Positions 36,629-49,500 of a stretch of 64,000 nucleotides of DNA are shown piece by piece. Source of the stretch: Callipepla californica brunnescens (taxonomy: Eukaryota; Chordata; Aves; Galliformes; Odontophoridae); NCBI GenBank assembly GCA_023055505.1, contig JALIRH010000002.1, positions 15,771,244 through 15,835,243 on the forward strand, in the 5' to 3' direction. Made by a program: the position numbers and the translations under genes. The notes beneath the pieces were generated by a model. The model saw only the letters and a list, made by a program, of their open reading frames with translations. It made no database searches and was not told where the DNA came from. Within the stretch, counting starts at the first letter, position 1. Every line of letters starts with the position of its first letter.

Positions 36629-38235
36629 TTAGTATATTTTGCTGTAGTTTATGTTTGTTTGTCGAAGAAATGGCTAGGTACATGATCTGAGGAGTTCAGT
36701 ACATTTTGCTGATGTTTAAAAAGGAGATATTTTACAGGGAATCAAAGTTTTTCATTAGAACTTACCTGTAAGTCACTGTGAGATTTTCAGCTTAACAGTT
36801 GCTGAACTAAGCTTTTTAGGAGATGAATAAAATGCCTTGCGTGCCAGCAGCTTTCTCAAAGCAATTGTCAGAGACTGCTGTTTGCATAAGTAGATTTATG
36901 CATTTCTTTTTCCAGTGACTGCTTTCCAGACTTCTGAAATTTGAGACTTTGCTTCTGATTTTAACTGATAGTTTTACCTCTGAAAAAAGTAATCAGATAA
37001 AGAAAATATAGACTTGTGTTACAAGCACATGGTGTGCAACGTAAAGAATTGTGCATCATTAAAAAAAAAAAATAAAAATCCAAATTCACATACTGTTGGC
37101 CAAAAAATAATTTAATTCAAATGGAGTAATTTTATTGCATATCCATATCAATAGTCTAAAATTCTTTGACATACTCATGTTTGCACTGGAATATACTCGC
37201 ATTTTAAGAGAGGCTGGAATAACTTCCAGTAAAATTTTCTTGCAACTAAATAGGAGTGAATGCACAGCTGTTGTTGATACCACTAAGAGTACACTAAGAC
37301 TTCAGTTCGTACCATTCAATGTGTCATCTTCATTTCAAGAAGTACTTAAGTGACTAATTTGCAATTAGAAAATAGCTAACAGAAAACGCACCTGTATTGT
37401 AACCTGAGATGGGAAACTCAAAGGTTCTGCTGCTGCCTTAGATACCACCACAAATAACATCATTTCTTAACTATTCTGTATGAACTGCACAAGTCCAAAT
37501 GTGGAATGTGTCCAATGTAAGAGTGCAGAGACCACGAGGATGCTTTACATTGCTATTTACCAAACAGGAGTGGATAATTTTGTTGAAAAACTGTTATTGA
37601 ATATTTCTTTCTTATTTTTAAGTGATAGTGTCAATAGAATTAAACCAAAAAGAGTCAGTTTTGACAATTCCACCTCCTCTTCATTTTTTTCCTCATAGTT
37701 TGCATCTCTGTCAGTATTTCCAACCTCTGCTAGGATATATTGAGAAGAAAATGTCTTCTATTTTATTATGGACTATCAAGTTCTTGATTTTGATTGTTTT
37801 CTCTTGCCTGTAGACTCTGCAGAATTTTATTAGTGAAACGGTTAAATGATGTGGTGGGAAGTTAAGAGGGAGATGAGTAGCTGTCTTAAAACACAAACAG
37901 AAAAAAAAAAGAAAAAAAAACCCTTGAAATTCAGCTTTGCAGGGAGCATATTTTTTCTCCACTTTATGCCGTTATTATTTTGTGTATCCATTTGTGAAAA
38001 GTTTTTCATTACCTGGGTGTATTAAAACATATTCCAACTGCAGACCCCTACTCCTCATGCATTTTTGTTTAAACTGTCTTGGAAATGCTTGTTGAAGAGC
38101 CTCAGTGAATGTATGACTGTTGTATAACTTTTGTAACTATGTTTTCATGTTGAGTAATAATGCCAACAGGCATAGTAGCAGTCCATGCAGTTGATTACTT
38201 TGCAGAATAAAATAAATGCATTGAGGTTTATATGA
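36629..38235 (+). other. NUDCD1: NUDCD1 3' UTR
   Basis: AT-rich DNA following the stop. A paired AATAAAATAAA at 38206-38216 is the most likely main end. A proximal AATAAA at 36826-36831 and a distal one at about 38978 could give shorter or longer forms. No repeat insertion was recognised inside. Extent is inferred from the signals only. Confidence 0.55.
38206..38216 (+). terminator. NUDCD1 polyadenylation signals (overlapping AATAAA pair)
   Basis: Two overlapping AATAAA hexamers lie about 1.58 kb after the stop codon. Alternatives are 36826-36831 and about 38978-38983. Confidence 0.5.
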
Positions 38236-39689
38236 ATATTACTTACTAACTTGATATAGATGAGAATTTCTGGTCTTTATGCAGTTCCTCCTTGCTGTGG
38301 CATATGTATCTGGAAACATACTTCTGTTGTCTTCTAGAACAGATGAAACAAAGTCAAGTAATATTATCAGCTCTTCTGAGACTGTGTTATGTGTAATGTC
38401 TAAAACATGCTTCCCAAATGCCTTCATTTCAAGGAAGTCGTTGTTCACATGGGAACAGCTGAACATGGGGAGAGGTTCATCTCATGTTCCATGTTGCTCG
38501 TGTGTTCGTGATGATGATGTTCTCAGAAAGGATGTGTCAGTCTCTTTTATTTCACTTTCTCTTTTTAAACTGCTGCCTTGAGGAACCTTGCATGCTGTTG
38601 CACAGCAAGCTACTATAAATGGCTGCAAGCCACAGGGAGATGCTTACTATCAGCATTTCCATTTCTGTGTTCAGTTAATTTTAAGGCTTATTTGTTTAGC
38701 ATATTATTATAGGCATATACAAAGTAGAAAATGGGTATATATAAGATACAGCTTTCTGAGAAGCATACTTCATTTTTTGGGGGTAAAATTTCAAGAAGTA
38801 AAATCCTACATTTTAATGTCCCAATCACAATCTGTTTACAGAATTTCTGAGAAATTATTGGACTATTAAAAACTTGCTTTATTTCTTTCAGTGTACTTTT
38901 GCAGTGTTTTTCTTTGTTGGCTGCGTATTTGGGATGTAACATGTATACTTCTACAAGTTTAAATGAAAAAAATATTTAATAAAAGTTTTTTAATTGTTTT
39001 AGAAGATTTCTATTTATTTCAAATGCTCATCATTCCTACCTTATTGGAACAAAATAGAGAAATAGAAATAGTCTGTTCTTTAAAATAATACTGATTACAT
39101 TAAGGAGTTTTCTGTTGAGACAAAGTTTTGGGGGTTGTCAGCACTGCAGGGTCATGTATGTTGCCAGTGCATGCACTGTTGCACTCCTTGTTCATTTCTT
39201 TGAAAACTCATGTAGTTAGTTTTTTTTTTATGTTGTTTTTTCTTCCATGCTGCCTATCTACCAACATACAAATTTATGGAGGTAGCGGCTGGAGGGTGTT
39301 GATGTGTGTTCTTGTCTTAAATGCACGTTGCATTCTCTAATCCTTTATCTTTGGTGTATATATGACTGAAATATAGAGAGATGTTTCTAAACTGAACTGA
39401 AGTGATTTGCACGCCCTACCTCAACCCAAGGGTGTATTTTTGCAGCAGAGTGAAGAGGAGGAAGGGTTTGTTCTGTACGTGTCTTATGTGGAAAAAGTGG
39501 CTCTTCATTACTGAAATGGCAGATGCTGACAGAGTAGCAGAAAAAAATTGAAGCATATATATATATATATCAGTTTGCTGTGCTTTGTTTCAATAATGGC
39601 CATTATTGCCACTATAACTTATGAATTTCCTTTCTGTCAATATACATTTTCTGCTATCATGCTGGCCAGAGCTTGAGCTGTGGGTGATG
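38236..39689. other. Non-coding DNA downstream of NUDCD1
   Basis: AT-rich, with a 16-bp (AT)n run at 39555-39570 and a distal AATAAA near 38978. No gene supported. Confidence 0.6.
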
Positions 39690-40270
39690 CTGGTTATGCC
39701 TTTATGAGAGCAGATTTAAGAATGGGAAATAAGCTCTGAAATAGCAGCTGGCAGAGAGGAGTGAGAAATGAGGGAGAAACAGCCCTGCAGCACCCAAGGT
39801 CAGTGCAGGAGGAGGGCAGGAGGTACTCCAGGCAGGAAGTTGGATTTTCCTGCAGCACAGGAGAGGACCATGGTGGAGCAGCCATCCCCCTGCAGCCCAT
39901 GAGCACCACTTGGAGCTGATTTCTCTGTGCAGCCATGCAGGAGTCCACAGTGCAGCAGGGAACATGGCCTGAGGGAGCTGCAGCCCATGGAGGAGCCCGC
40001 AGCAAGGCAGGAGGGCTGGGGGAGCTGCCACCTGGAAGCACTGTGCTGGAGCAGTCTACTTCTGAAGGATGGGCTCTGTGCTACGGACTCACATTGGAGC
40101 AGTGCTTGAAGAGCAGCAGCCGGGCTCTGGGAAACCCACACAGGATCAGTTCAGGAAGGATGACATCCTGTGGAAATGACCTCATACTGGAGCAGAGTGA
40201 TTGAGGAAGAAGAGGCAGAGCATTACAGCCTGACTGCAGCCCCCAGTGCCTTGTGCTGCTCAGGAAGAGG
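39690..40270 (+). mobile_element. GC-rich avian LTR-like repeat
   Basis: A sharply GC-rich, CpG-poor block with recurring motifs such as TGGAGCAG, CTGCAGCCCATGG and GCAGGAGG. It resembles the G+C-rich body of common avian ERVL-type LTRs (gagaggaccatggtggagca, gcagcccatggaggagcccg). Ends are not defined and no target duplication was found. Reading frames of about 110 codons on the minus strand reflect base composition, not a gene. Confidence 0.55.
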
Positions 40271-42964
40271 GGGTAGAAGAGAGCAGTACTGTATTACAGT
40301 CCCTTATGGTTACGTTCCTCAGAGTTTGAACCTTCACCTGTTTGTATCTCATAGAAATAGTAGCATGCAAGTTGCTTGAGCTCCTTGGTATTGTATCAGA
40401 ATTTTTTTTTGTTTGTTTGTTTGTTTTTGAAAGTGAATTCATCACATTTGAGTAGATTCACCATGCCTATTCTCATGGCAGCAGCCCCTGAGCTCCATGT
40501 TGTTTAAAACACTGGAAGGTCTCCAGTGCTGAAACGAGGGAAGCTGTGGACTACTTTCATGTCTATATAGTGTTTAGTGTTCCTGCTCAGTTATCTAATG
40601 TTAATGAATCTCGATTATTCTATGGTAGGAAAAATGAATTGATTTGCTAACTGACTGCAGTGTCTACTTCTGAAAGTCCTCAGACAAAAGTAAGTAGATT
40701 CTTTGACATATGTTTCTTTATCAAGTATGGTTTACACCACCTGTGGGCAGCCATGGCCCTGGTGGGAGGCAGCACAGCCACAGTTTTCCTTTCTGGCTGC
40801 TAGGTTGTCTTATGCCCCACTGTCTGCCATTGGTTACAAGAACCTGCCACTTCTTGGATTAAAACAGTGCCTGGTGCTTGTGGTCTCTTCTTTGCTGTAG
40901 TTGTCTGCCCTGCATGGTTCAGAGCAAAGCTGAATGCTCCTTGGGGTTGAGGCCATGGGTTTGAGTTGCCTAGAGGGGACTGTGTGTTACTTTTCCACTC
41001 CAGCACCATCTGCTGTCTCTGTTTTGAGGCTGTTTTTTGCCTTTCACTGTGGCATGAATTAAGAGTTCCTGCAATAACAGGAGAGAATGAAAACTTGGAG
41101 AAACTGTTCCAAAGCAAGGTAAAGATGCATTGCTTTTTAAGCTGTATCTTTTTTTTTTTTTTTTTTTTATTCCCCCGTTGAAACACTTGAGAGAAAACAG
41201 GATGTATGATTGCTACTGAGAAAAACATCCACGGAAAGATGAGGGCATATTTTAAGTAAATTAAGTATCATATGTTTTTATTTGTATGAAAGTGTGCACA
41301 GAAGATGAGAGAAGCGAGCCATATGGCAGTGAGTTACAAGTGGCTGCACTGCTTAGGGAAATTAGTAACTACAAACATTGATATACATGAGCCTACTGGA
41401 ATTCAGATGTTCATATGCTTGTGCTTCAAGAAACTGAGCAGAGAAATAAATAACTATTTGAAAGACAAAAACTAGCCAGCATCCAGCTGGAAAAGAACAT
41501 ATCTGATTTTCTGCTAAGACTCTGAAATAGGTTTCCTTTAGCTACTTCAAAAGCATCTGTCTTCTGCTGTTTACAGAGATTTTCACTCTGAAAACATTCC
41601 ATTAATATCAGTATAACTTCTGTAATTACTGGAGCAGAGTTGAAGATTCTTAAGAATAATCACTCTCACTGCTGACTCCTGCTTTCTGCCTTCATAAAAG
41701 AGAGAAACACGTTTATAATACAAAATGACTTTCTTCCTCTTCCTTCCCATGCATATTTTCCTTGTCAGAAATACATTCTTCTTTCAGAAAAGAAGCGTAG
41801 TGGAAGCCTTGCATGCAGGGATATTAGAAGCAAAGTTTTGTGCAGCTTTCTCTTCAGGACACCTATCCACAGGAGCAGTGGAGTTGTCAAAAGATCACTC
41901 GGAGTGGATTTGGGCATTCTGCTAGCAATCTTTTCCTTTTGGAGTAGAAGTAGATTGAAAGCTTGTTTCTCTCTTCGTGAGGGAGGACTCTGTGGTGGCT
42001 GCTTTCCCTGGAACCTGCTGAGGGGTCGTGCTGGCTCTGCTGTTGAAGATTCTCTCTGGAGTAAATGTTGAAAATTCTTGTTACAGCCCTGAGGTGGGAG
42101 CTGTATGGGGAATACCACTGCAGAGCATGAATGCCCTCGCCCAGTAAAGCTGTGTGACAGTATGCTGCTTTTCACTTCAACCAAGGGCTGTTTGCCATAC
42201 CCTGCATGAACTGAATCTTTTAATATTCTTTTTTCTCTAGGAGAAGAAAAAGAAACATAAATAGTAAGCAGTAACCATATGTCACATTGTTTATTTAGAT
42301 TTATTCTGAAGTAATATTAAAAATCCCATCGTATTAATGTCAGAGCAGTATCACTTGATTTATATGGAAATACAATCAGATTCTAGATAAACAAAATTAA
42401 CTGACTACCAGCAGCATTTGGTGTCTAACCCAAACAAGCAGCTTCAGTAAGCACATCAGTGAGTTATCAGAGAAATTACTTCCCTTTGTAGCACTAGCCG
42501 GAGGTAAGGACTGACAAATGGGAGGCCCCTCCTGGACCCTTACAGCCTGAAAGGCAACCCAGAAGTGCTCCAACCACCTTCTGTTGTACCTCTATAAATC
42601 ACAGGCTTTTGCATTCAAACTCTTCTCTCTGCCTTTCAACATCCCTCATCAAAGTAAATGGAAGTAAAGCCACTGAAGATAGTGTCCTAAATTTGCATCC
42701 ATGTGTTTCTCTTCTGGCATAGAAATAACCCTAGCTTTCCTAAATCCAAGGTAATACATTTGTTTGATCCCTATGCAGCGAATACTCTGTAATTCAACAC
42801 TGCAATATGCTCAGAGATTTATGGTTTTAGTTGCTTTATTTTTATATAGCTTGCAGTTTATAACTTACAGTTGTTTTAACTTTTAGTTACGGGAGGATTT
42901 TAAGAAAGATGCTAAAGTTATATTCCTGGAGTGCATTAAAAAGAGCATAGCTATAAGCATGAAG
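40271..42964. other. Non-coding intergenic stretch
   Basis: Holds a TTTG-repeat run near 40402-40430 and a 20-T tract at 41149-41168. A 139-codon minus-strand frame at 41765-42184 was examined and not recognised; see rejected items. Confidence 0.55.
41149..41168 (+). repeat. 20-base poly(T) tract
   Basis: Uninterrupted T run; on the minus strand it reads as a poly(A). No polyadenylation signal clearly precedes it. Confidence 0.9.
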
Positions 42965-43195
42965 TTCTGACCCCTTCTACTCTGCTCTGGTGAAGACACA
43001 TCTGGAGCATTGTGCCCAGTTCTGAACTTCCCAATTCCAGAAGGACATGGAACTTCTAGAGAGAGTCCAGGGGAAAACCACAGAACTGATGAGGGGCCTG
43101 CTAGTATCTTATGAGGAAAGGCTGAGAGACCTGAGGCTGTTCAGAATGGAGATAAGAAGGCTGAGAGGGGAACTCATCTCTGTTTATAAATGTCT
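42965..43195 (+). mobile_element. CR1 LINE internal fragment
   Basis: Plus orientation: gacacatctggagcattgtg, agagagtccaggggaaaacc, ggctgagagacctgaggctg. This is the coding-to-3'-region part of CR1; it ends without the normal 3' tail. Confidence 0.88.
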
Positions 43196-43519
43196 ATATT
43201 CTGTGATTTCAGTGTTTATGTTATGTTTTGTTCATATGTTCCTCTTATTTTTTTAATTTTTTTTAACCTGTTTTCCATTTTCTGTGAAGATCTGTGTTTG
43301 AATCTTGGAATTGTTCTTTGCCTTTTGCTACTTTTGCACTGTTTTTTGTTCAAACTGGCTAACAGAGCATGACATTTATACAGTTTTACACTGGTTTCAT
43401 GAGAGAAGTCATTGTTATGGCTTTCGGTTTTATCTTCTAGGAGGAAATATTTTCACTTTACAAATGTGGGTAAAATCTTGCCCTCAGTAAACAGAGCCAT
43501 TGGTGTGACTGTACTCCTG

Positions 43520-43600
43520 AAATCACAGGATCATTGCGTTGGAAGGGACCTCTGCAGATCATTGTCCAAGCCCCTACTAAAGCAGTTTCCTTAGATACTG
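43520..43600 (-). mobile_element. CR1 LINE 3' end fragment
   Basis: gttggaagggacctctgcag and cattgtccaagcccctacta, the reverse complement of a CR1 3' terminus; about 80 bp. Confidence 0.85.
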
Positions 43601-45944
43601 ACTGTATCCATTAATATTTATTGTTTTCCTTCCCCTCCACTCCAGGCTGGGAAAGAATTGCTTGCTTTAGTGGATGAAATCTATGTACTATTGTCCTACA
43701 AGTTCCTAATTGTCTACTGCTTCGTACAATTGTAAAACACCTTTTGGTCACGTTCATTGTGGAAATTCTGCCTAAGTTTCTCTAGGTACTCAAGATGAGC
43801 ACTTGTTTCAAGAGTAGTCTGTGTTCACTGAAGCAAATTGTGTTTATTTGAGGTACCCTCTAGTACATCGCCAACCTGAGAAATGAGAAGATACGTATGT
43901 GAATGCTTGGGCAGAGCAAATTACATTTCTTCTAGTACAAACCCAGTGCTCCAAGAAATAGTCAGTGTAACTGTCACTTGCTCATCTCACATGTATCTCC
44001 TTTGAATGCCAAAAAATCTGTTATTCTGCACATGCAGCTCATCCCACAACCCTTCCACCTTCATCTGGCCAGTTGCCTGCTTGTGACTGCAAACCAGCTT
44101 ATTTATTTGTAATGCGCTCCTAGTATTCCCTACTATGCCCTCTAAAGCACAACTCTGGGACTCAGGACTCTCACTCCACTCCCACGGTCCTTGTGTAGCA
44201 AGCAGGATATGTGACTGGTGAAGCTCGCTCACTTGGGCTAGGTTTACGTTAGAGTAACTTGTGTTCACCAGTGCTTTTTTGCACATCCAAATCATTTGGT
44301 GCTTTATTTATTTTGTTTCCCTCTTGGGAGGGGTGGGGGAGTATATGCAGTGCATTTATCTGCAGATGAAATAGCTATGCATGTCCATCATGACTCTACT
44401 TGTATTCTTTTGTGCCGACTTAGTTGTCCTGTCTGCAGTCAGCATATTCAGTAGCAACTCTGTATGGATGTGCTCTCCTGGTTTATGGTTGCCCAGCAGA
44501 CAACTGCTATTTTGTTTTATTGTTATTCCAGCTGCTTTGTGCTGCATATTGTCAGCTGAGGAGTTACTAGTTAGGCTGTGTCTCAGCACTACTGGACTGT
44601 ACAAAGTTTTGAATTTTACTGTAATTGCAGGAGAAGGATGTGTCTGGATCCATCTCAAAGGCAGCGACTTGTAAATCATCAACAGATAATGCAGTCACCA
44701 CTGCAATTTGATGCCTTTAGAATCTAAGGAGCTCTGACCAGTTAATAAAAATGTAAATAGGAGTAATGATGTTAAAAAGGAGGTTAGCTTTTCTGCCCAT
44801 GACAACAGTGTCCATCTTCATCTTTTTCAACTGCTTCATTAGCCCTGAAGCTGGGGTCTTAATAACCCAGTTATCTCCCTTGCGAACTGTGAATGGTCAA
44901 AATCCATCAGAAATCTGTCGGGTTAGCACTGTGAAAACACAGCTCCAGTGTATGTTGAGAGTTTTTACCAATGGGGTGTTTAAAATACAGGACTTATTGG
45001 TTCCTATTTATATATACCTGCTTATGGTTCTTGCTGGAAAATAAGAAATAGGTGTGTTACATGACAAAGAGGTTTTTTGTTTTTTTTTTTTCATTTTTCT
45101 TTCAATTTAATTTTTGTCAAGGTTTTAAACACAAATATGTGGAACTGTGACAACTTTCCTCTGGTATCGTAGGTAGAGAGGAGGGCAAAAAGGAGCTGTG
45201 AACCTGTTTGGTTGTACTGGGCTGGATTTTCCTCTGGGGCCAAATACTACTGACATAGGATTGAAAAACAGTTCCAAAAGGCTGAGTTAAAGTTTGCTCT
45301 CTTTCAGGCTGCACTGGTGTTGACTTAGATGAGCTGCTGAGGTGCTAGCATGTCAGCTATTGAAACAGAGGTAGGAGCTGCCTTTTCCCTGACATGCTGT
45401 GTCAGACAACACAGATTTTGTGCCAGAATATGGCACTTTGTAGCTGCTAAGGTTTCTCCTTTTCGGAAAGGATTCATGCTTATTTACAATCAGATATAGT
45501 CATTCTAGAATGAAGCAAAAAGAGGGTTGAGGAGCTGGCTATAAGCCAGTATTATTAACAGATGAGCTCTGGAGCTCATCACTGCAGGCACCTATGAAAG
45601 AAAGAGGAAGGATTGTTTGACAAATGCCATGAAAAGTAAATTAGTACTTTGCTTTCACAGTAAATTACATTTTAAAAGGCATTTTATCAACAATATGAAA
45701 TATTCCTTAGTGAAGTGGTTGTTCTTGTGGAGAATACCCAATTCCAGCATAACAGAAGATGTGCTAAATTCAGGCTGTACATGTAGGCTGGAGATACTGT
45801 TTGCTCTCCTCTTTGTTTTTAGAGTTATGTTTCTTTCCAATGGCTCGTCTGGTTAGGTGGTAGAAAAGAGATGGTGTTCTATAATAAAGACCTGGAGCTG
45901 AAAATGCAGCTTTTCTGGAAAGGCCTGTCAGCATGTAGAGCTTT
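43601..45944. other. Non-coding intergenic stretch
   Basis: No repeat family or gene recognised beyond a T-rich run near 45070-45115. Confidence 0.55.
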
Positions 45945-45949
45945 GCACG
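45945..45949 (+). repeat. Target-site duplication GCACG (left)
   Basis: Identical to 46525-46529; directly abuts the LTR terminus TGTCAACGG. Confidence 0.9.
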
Positions 45950-46524
45950 TGTCAACGGTTTACCGGGCTGGATCGGCCCGGTTCCGTGACGATTGGTGCG
46001 GGGGACCCACGGACCCACGCCTCAGGAAAGGGCAAGGAAAAAGGGAAAAGGGAAAAGGGAGATGGGCCTAGAAACAAAACAGCAGCAACAATCTGAGGAG
46101 GAAAGCTAACTTACTAAATAAGTTATCAGAAAGCAAAATAACAGAATATAATACAATATAATTGGAATTGAGGCTAATGAATCAAATAAAATGAGCAAGA
46201 GAGAGTGTCCCATAAACCGAAGGCCTTACGCTAACGCTGAAGGCGATACGGCAGCGAGCACCCACTGCTGAGTCGATCCCGAAGGAAAGAGAGTGTCCCA
46301 TGACCGCTGAGGGTTTTTTATCTGTTCCCTCTGAGCGGAAAACATGTAAAAATACAAAGCATCACAAAGTCCTCTGGGGAATGTAGTTCTTCTTCTCTTC
46401 TGAGGCAGGTATACCTGGACTTATCAATGATCTATGGAGCTGGAGTATTAGCTCTTTAACTCTTAATGCAATACATGATGTTATGATGTGGAATACCAGT
46501 ACCAAAAATCATAAAACCATGACA
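45950..46524 (-). mobile_element. Solo LTR, copy 2, with perfect 5-bp target duplication
   Basis: A 575-bp element on the minus strand, with terminal inverted repeat TGTCA/TGACA. It is flanked by GCACG on both sides (45945-45949 and 46525-46529), a perfect 5-bp duplication that proves integrase-type insertion and fixes both ends. It matches copy 1 (31874-32430) in inverted orientation. It differs by having a GATCGA-containing segment in place of a short piece in copy 1, and by a longer 3' end with a GGGCCGATCCAGCCCGG hairpin-like palindrome. The 5-bp duplication fits class III/ERVL or class I; the family is not assigned. Confidence 0.92.
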
Positions 46525-46529
46525 GCACG
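46525..46529 (+). repeat. Target-site duplication GCACG (right)
   Basis: Identical to 45945-45949; directly abuts the LTR terminus ACCATGACA. Confidence 0.9.
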
Positions 46530-49500
46530 GATCTGGACTATCCCTGTTGATATTTGCTGGGGAGCCATAGATGATCCTGCCTGTTCCATCTAATGCTCTC
46601 ACCTTTAGGGACCAGAGGTTAATATACTCAGAGGGAAATTCTCAGGTGGGAGAATCTTTCCTTTTCTGCTGTCAGAGCAAAACAAAATATTAAAAGCAGT
46701 CAAAACTGAGACATAACTTTTCACATGTTTTTCACATCTCATAAAATTGGTTTATTTTCTGTGGTGTGCTCAGTGACAAAAAGACTAACATGGCATGGTG
46801 CATAGTAGCTATTCATTTTCCATAAGAGAAATCTTTGATCCTGTGACATGAAATGGCTTTTGAGTACCATTTGCAGTTGTTGATCATTGAATTTTGGGGA
46901 GAAAAAATACTTTTTAAGAAGAGCAGAGGATGCTTTCAGCTGAATTTTAAAACGTGCATTCTTAGTTTCCTTTTTGCCTATTTTTTTGTTGTGACTGATT
47001 TCTACCCAGTTCAGCAGTGACAATAAGATTGCTACAAAACAGGACTTAGAATAAGAGGAAAGGAAGAGGAAAGCGACCCTAAATATGTCACAGTTGAGAC
47101 AAAGGTGTCAGTCAGAGCTACTTTTCTTTCATACCAGTATTAGGAAATCTCTGAATGAATTCTGTAAGAAACAAAACTGATTTCTTTGTCATAAAAACCT
47201 GTGGAGTAACTTGTTTCTGAGTGTGTGTGTATCACTTGTTAAATACTTAAAAGCAGAGGGGCATAGTTTGAGTCCAGTGTTGAGCACTACTAGATTGCAC
47301 GAAGACAGAAAGGGTGCTGGGCTTTTGAACAATATGGATTTGTGCTGGAGGCAAGTTTTTTAAAAAGATGATGATGCAGATTAGCTTTAGCTGGCCTTGA
47401 ACATCAGCCTCTACTGTGGAAATCTTAGAAACTCAACTTTTCGTAAAATAGCCTGAGGACTTCTCTGTCCTGAGCAGCTGATCTCTATGCACGAAATATG
47501 CGACTTCCATGCCCTTATATTGCAGCCAGGAGGGATGCATGCACATTCCATTAACACACAGTGAGAGAAGGAGACTTGAGCTGAAGCACCACTGCATGTC
47601 CCCCCCATTTTTTATATGCCAGCACATATGAAATGCAAGAGGATTTTCAGACTAACTGTGAACTGTAGGAGTGCCTCTGCTCTGGTCAGTGGGTTGGTCA
47701 AACCTAATGAAGTGAAAAAGCGTAATGAAGCACCCAACCGCTTTTTGTTTGGATACGTAGCCTTTGTATACTGACTGACAGAGTGCTTTTTGGGCTCACT
47801 TGCAGAGATGACAGGAAGACAACAAAAATTACACTCTAAATTATCAGACCAAAATATCCAGCCAATTATCTAGGCCTGAAATTAATTAAGCCTCAGCCTT
47901 TCCAGATCCTGACCCAGTTGCTTGTTTATTTTTTGTTCTCTGCTGCTCATATCTGCTTCCTGTCACTTCAGTTCTGGATATTGTCTGCTCTGCCTTGCAG
48001 ATGTTTGATAATAGGCCTGTGTCTTGATGCTCAACCCTGATCTTTCCTGAAGCTTCCCTTCCCCAGGCATCTCCCCTCTGCCTAGCAAATATTTGGAGTC
48101 TGAACAGTGCAAGAGTCACATGCCAACTGCAAATCAGAAAACTATCTTAACATGGGTAGAGATGGCAGGAAATCGTTCAGGAATATCTTCCCAACACCAA
48201 GTGCACTGTTAGCCACCGTATCCTAAGCATTCAGACTTTTATTGTGTCTTGGAACACTCTCCTCTGCTTTCATTCTGTCCCAAGAAGGAATGCAGCAATG
48301 AAATCAGTATAGATATGGTTCTTTATGTTCATTCTTAGTGCTCTCTGGGACAGATCTCACCCCTCTTGCAGTGCACTGCTCATTGGAAAGGAATATCCTG
48401 CCCCTCTGCTCCCGGGCCAGACACCCAGGGAACTGGCACCTGCCGATGGGCACCAGGGCTGCAGTTTCTGATGGCTCTCAAAATGTAGGATCCAGCTGCT
48501 GTACCTAGCATACGTGTTTGTAGGGCACCTGAGAGGCAGTTCAGCATGAGATGTAAGGTTGGTGAATAATTGTGTGTCATTTTTATAAAAAGAAGAAAGG
48601 CGGTTGAAGTTTCCACTTTTGTGTAATGTGAAGGAAACAAAGAGAAATTCCTTTGAGGAGAGAATAGAGAAGAGACATTTGATAACAAAAAGTCCAGATT
48701 GAAAGCAAGCTAACGGGGAAGCAATTTTCCCAAATTATAGCACCAGATAACAGAATTTATTTTCAACTAGATGTTGTTAAAAGTGTGTGATTTTCTCTTT
48801 CAAAGTTTAGATGTGATGCTACCCATCTCAGAAAATATATGATTGCTAGGTGGTAATTGAGTGTTTTATAAAGAGATTTATCAGTGTTGGCACCTCTGCA
48901 CAGTGAAAGCACCATTAATGCCTTTCACAGCTGAGATAGAAGAGCGCGCCTACCTCACTGTCATGCACAGGTTTAACTTTAAGGCAAACAGAAAGGAAAA
49001 TCCACCTTCTGAGAAGTAAATGGCTTCCAAAGAACTATCACACATTTGTTTAGAAATGTTTTTGCTGTTTTCAATTGGAAGTGCTTTGGAGAAGGAGTAT
49101 TATAGTTTGTTTTTTTTTAATACAAAACTTGTTTTTAACTCTAAGATATGTAAAAGTTTCTAAATTTTCAGGCAGATGTTAGATTTCTCCATGTACATTC
49201 TCCCTGTGTGATATACTATTTAGTAATCCTTCACAAATGTCACCTCTTCTGGGTGGGAAGCAATTTATAACTTCTATGGAAATAAACTTGGTTCCCACTG
49301 TTTAGACAACTAGAGTACTCCCTTGTAAACTATACAATACTCCATAAACAAACATACAACTTATATTTAAAGAACGTGCATTAATGTGTAATAACTTGGG
49401 GGCATTTGATGGCATCTGGGTTTAATGGATCCCTATTTTTCTTTGTTTTGGTGAAACTGAAAACAATCTGTATAGCCTTTAGAGTCACTATGCCCAGACA

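Noticed and set aside
39694..40141. Overlapping 109-115-codon minus-strand frames
   Set aside because: They arise from the GC-rich LTR-like repeat, with Ala/Leu/Pro/Ser-rich translation typical of composition, not of a gene.
41765..42184. 139-codon minus-strand reading frame
   Set aside because: No recognisable domain, no splice or polyadenylation support, ordinary base composition. A frame of this length can occur by chance in 64 kb.
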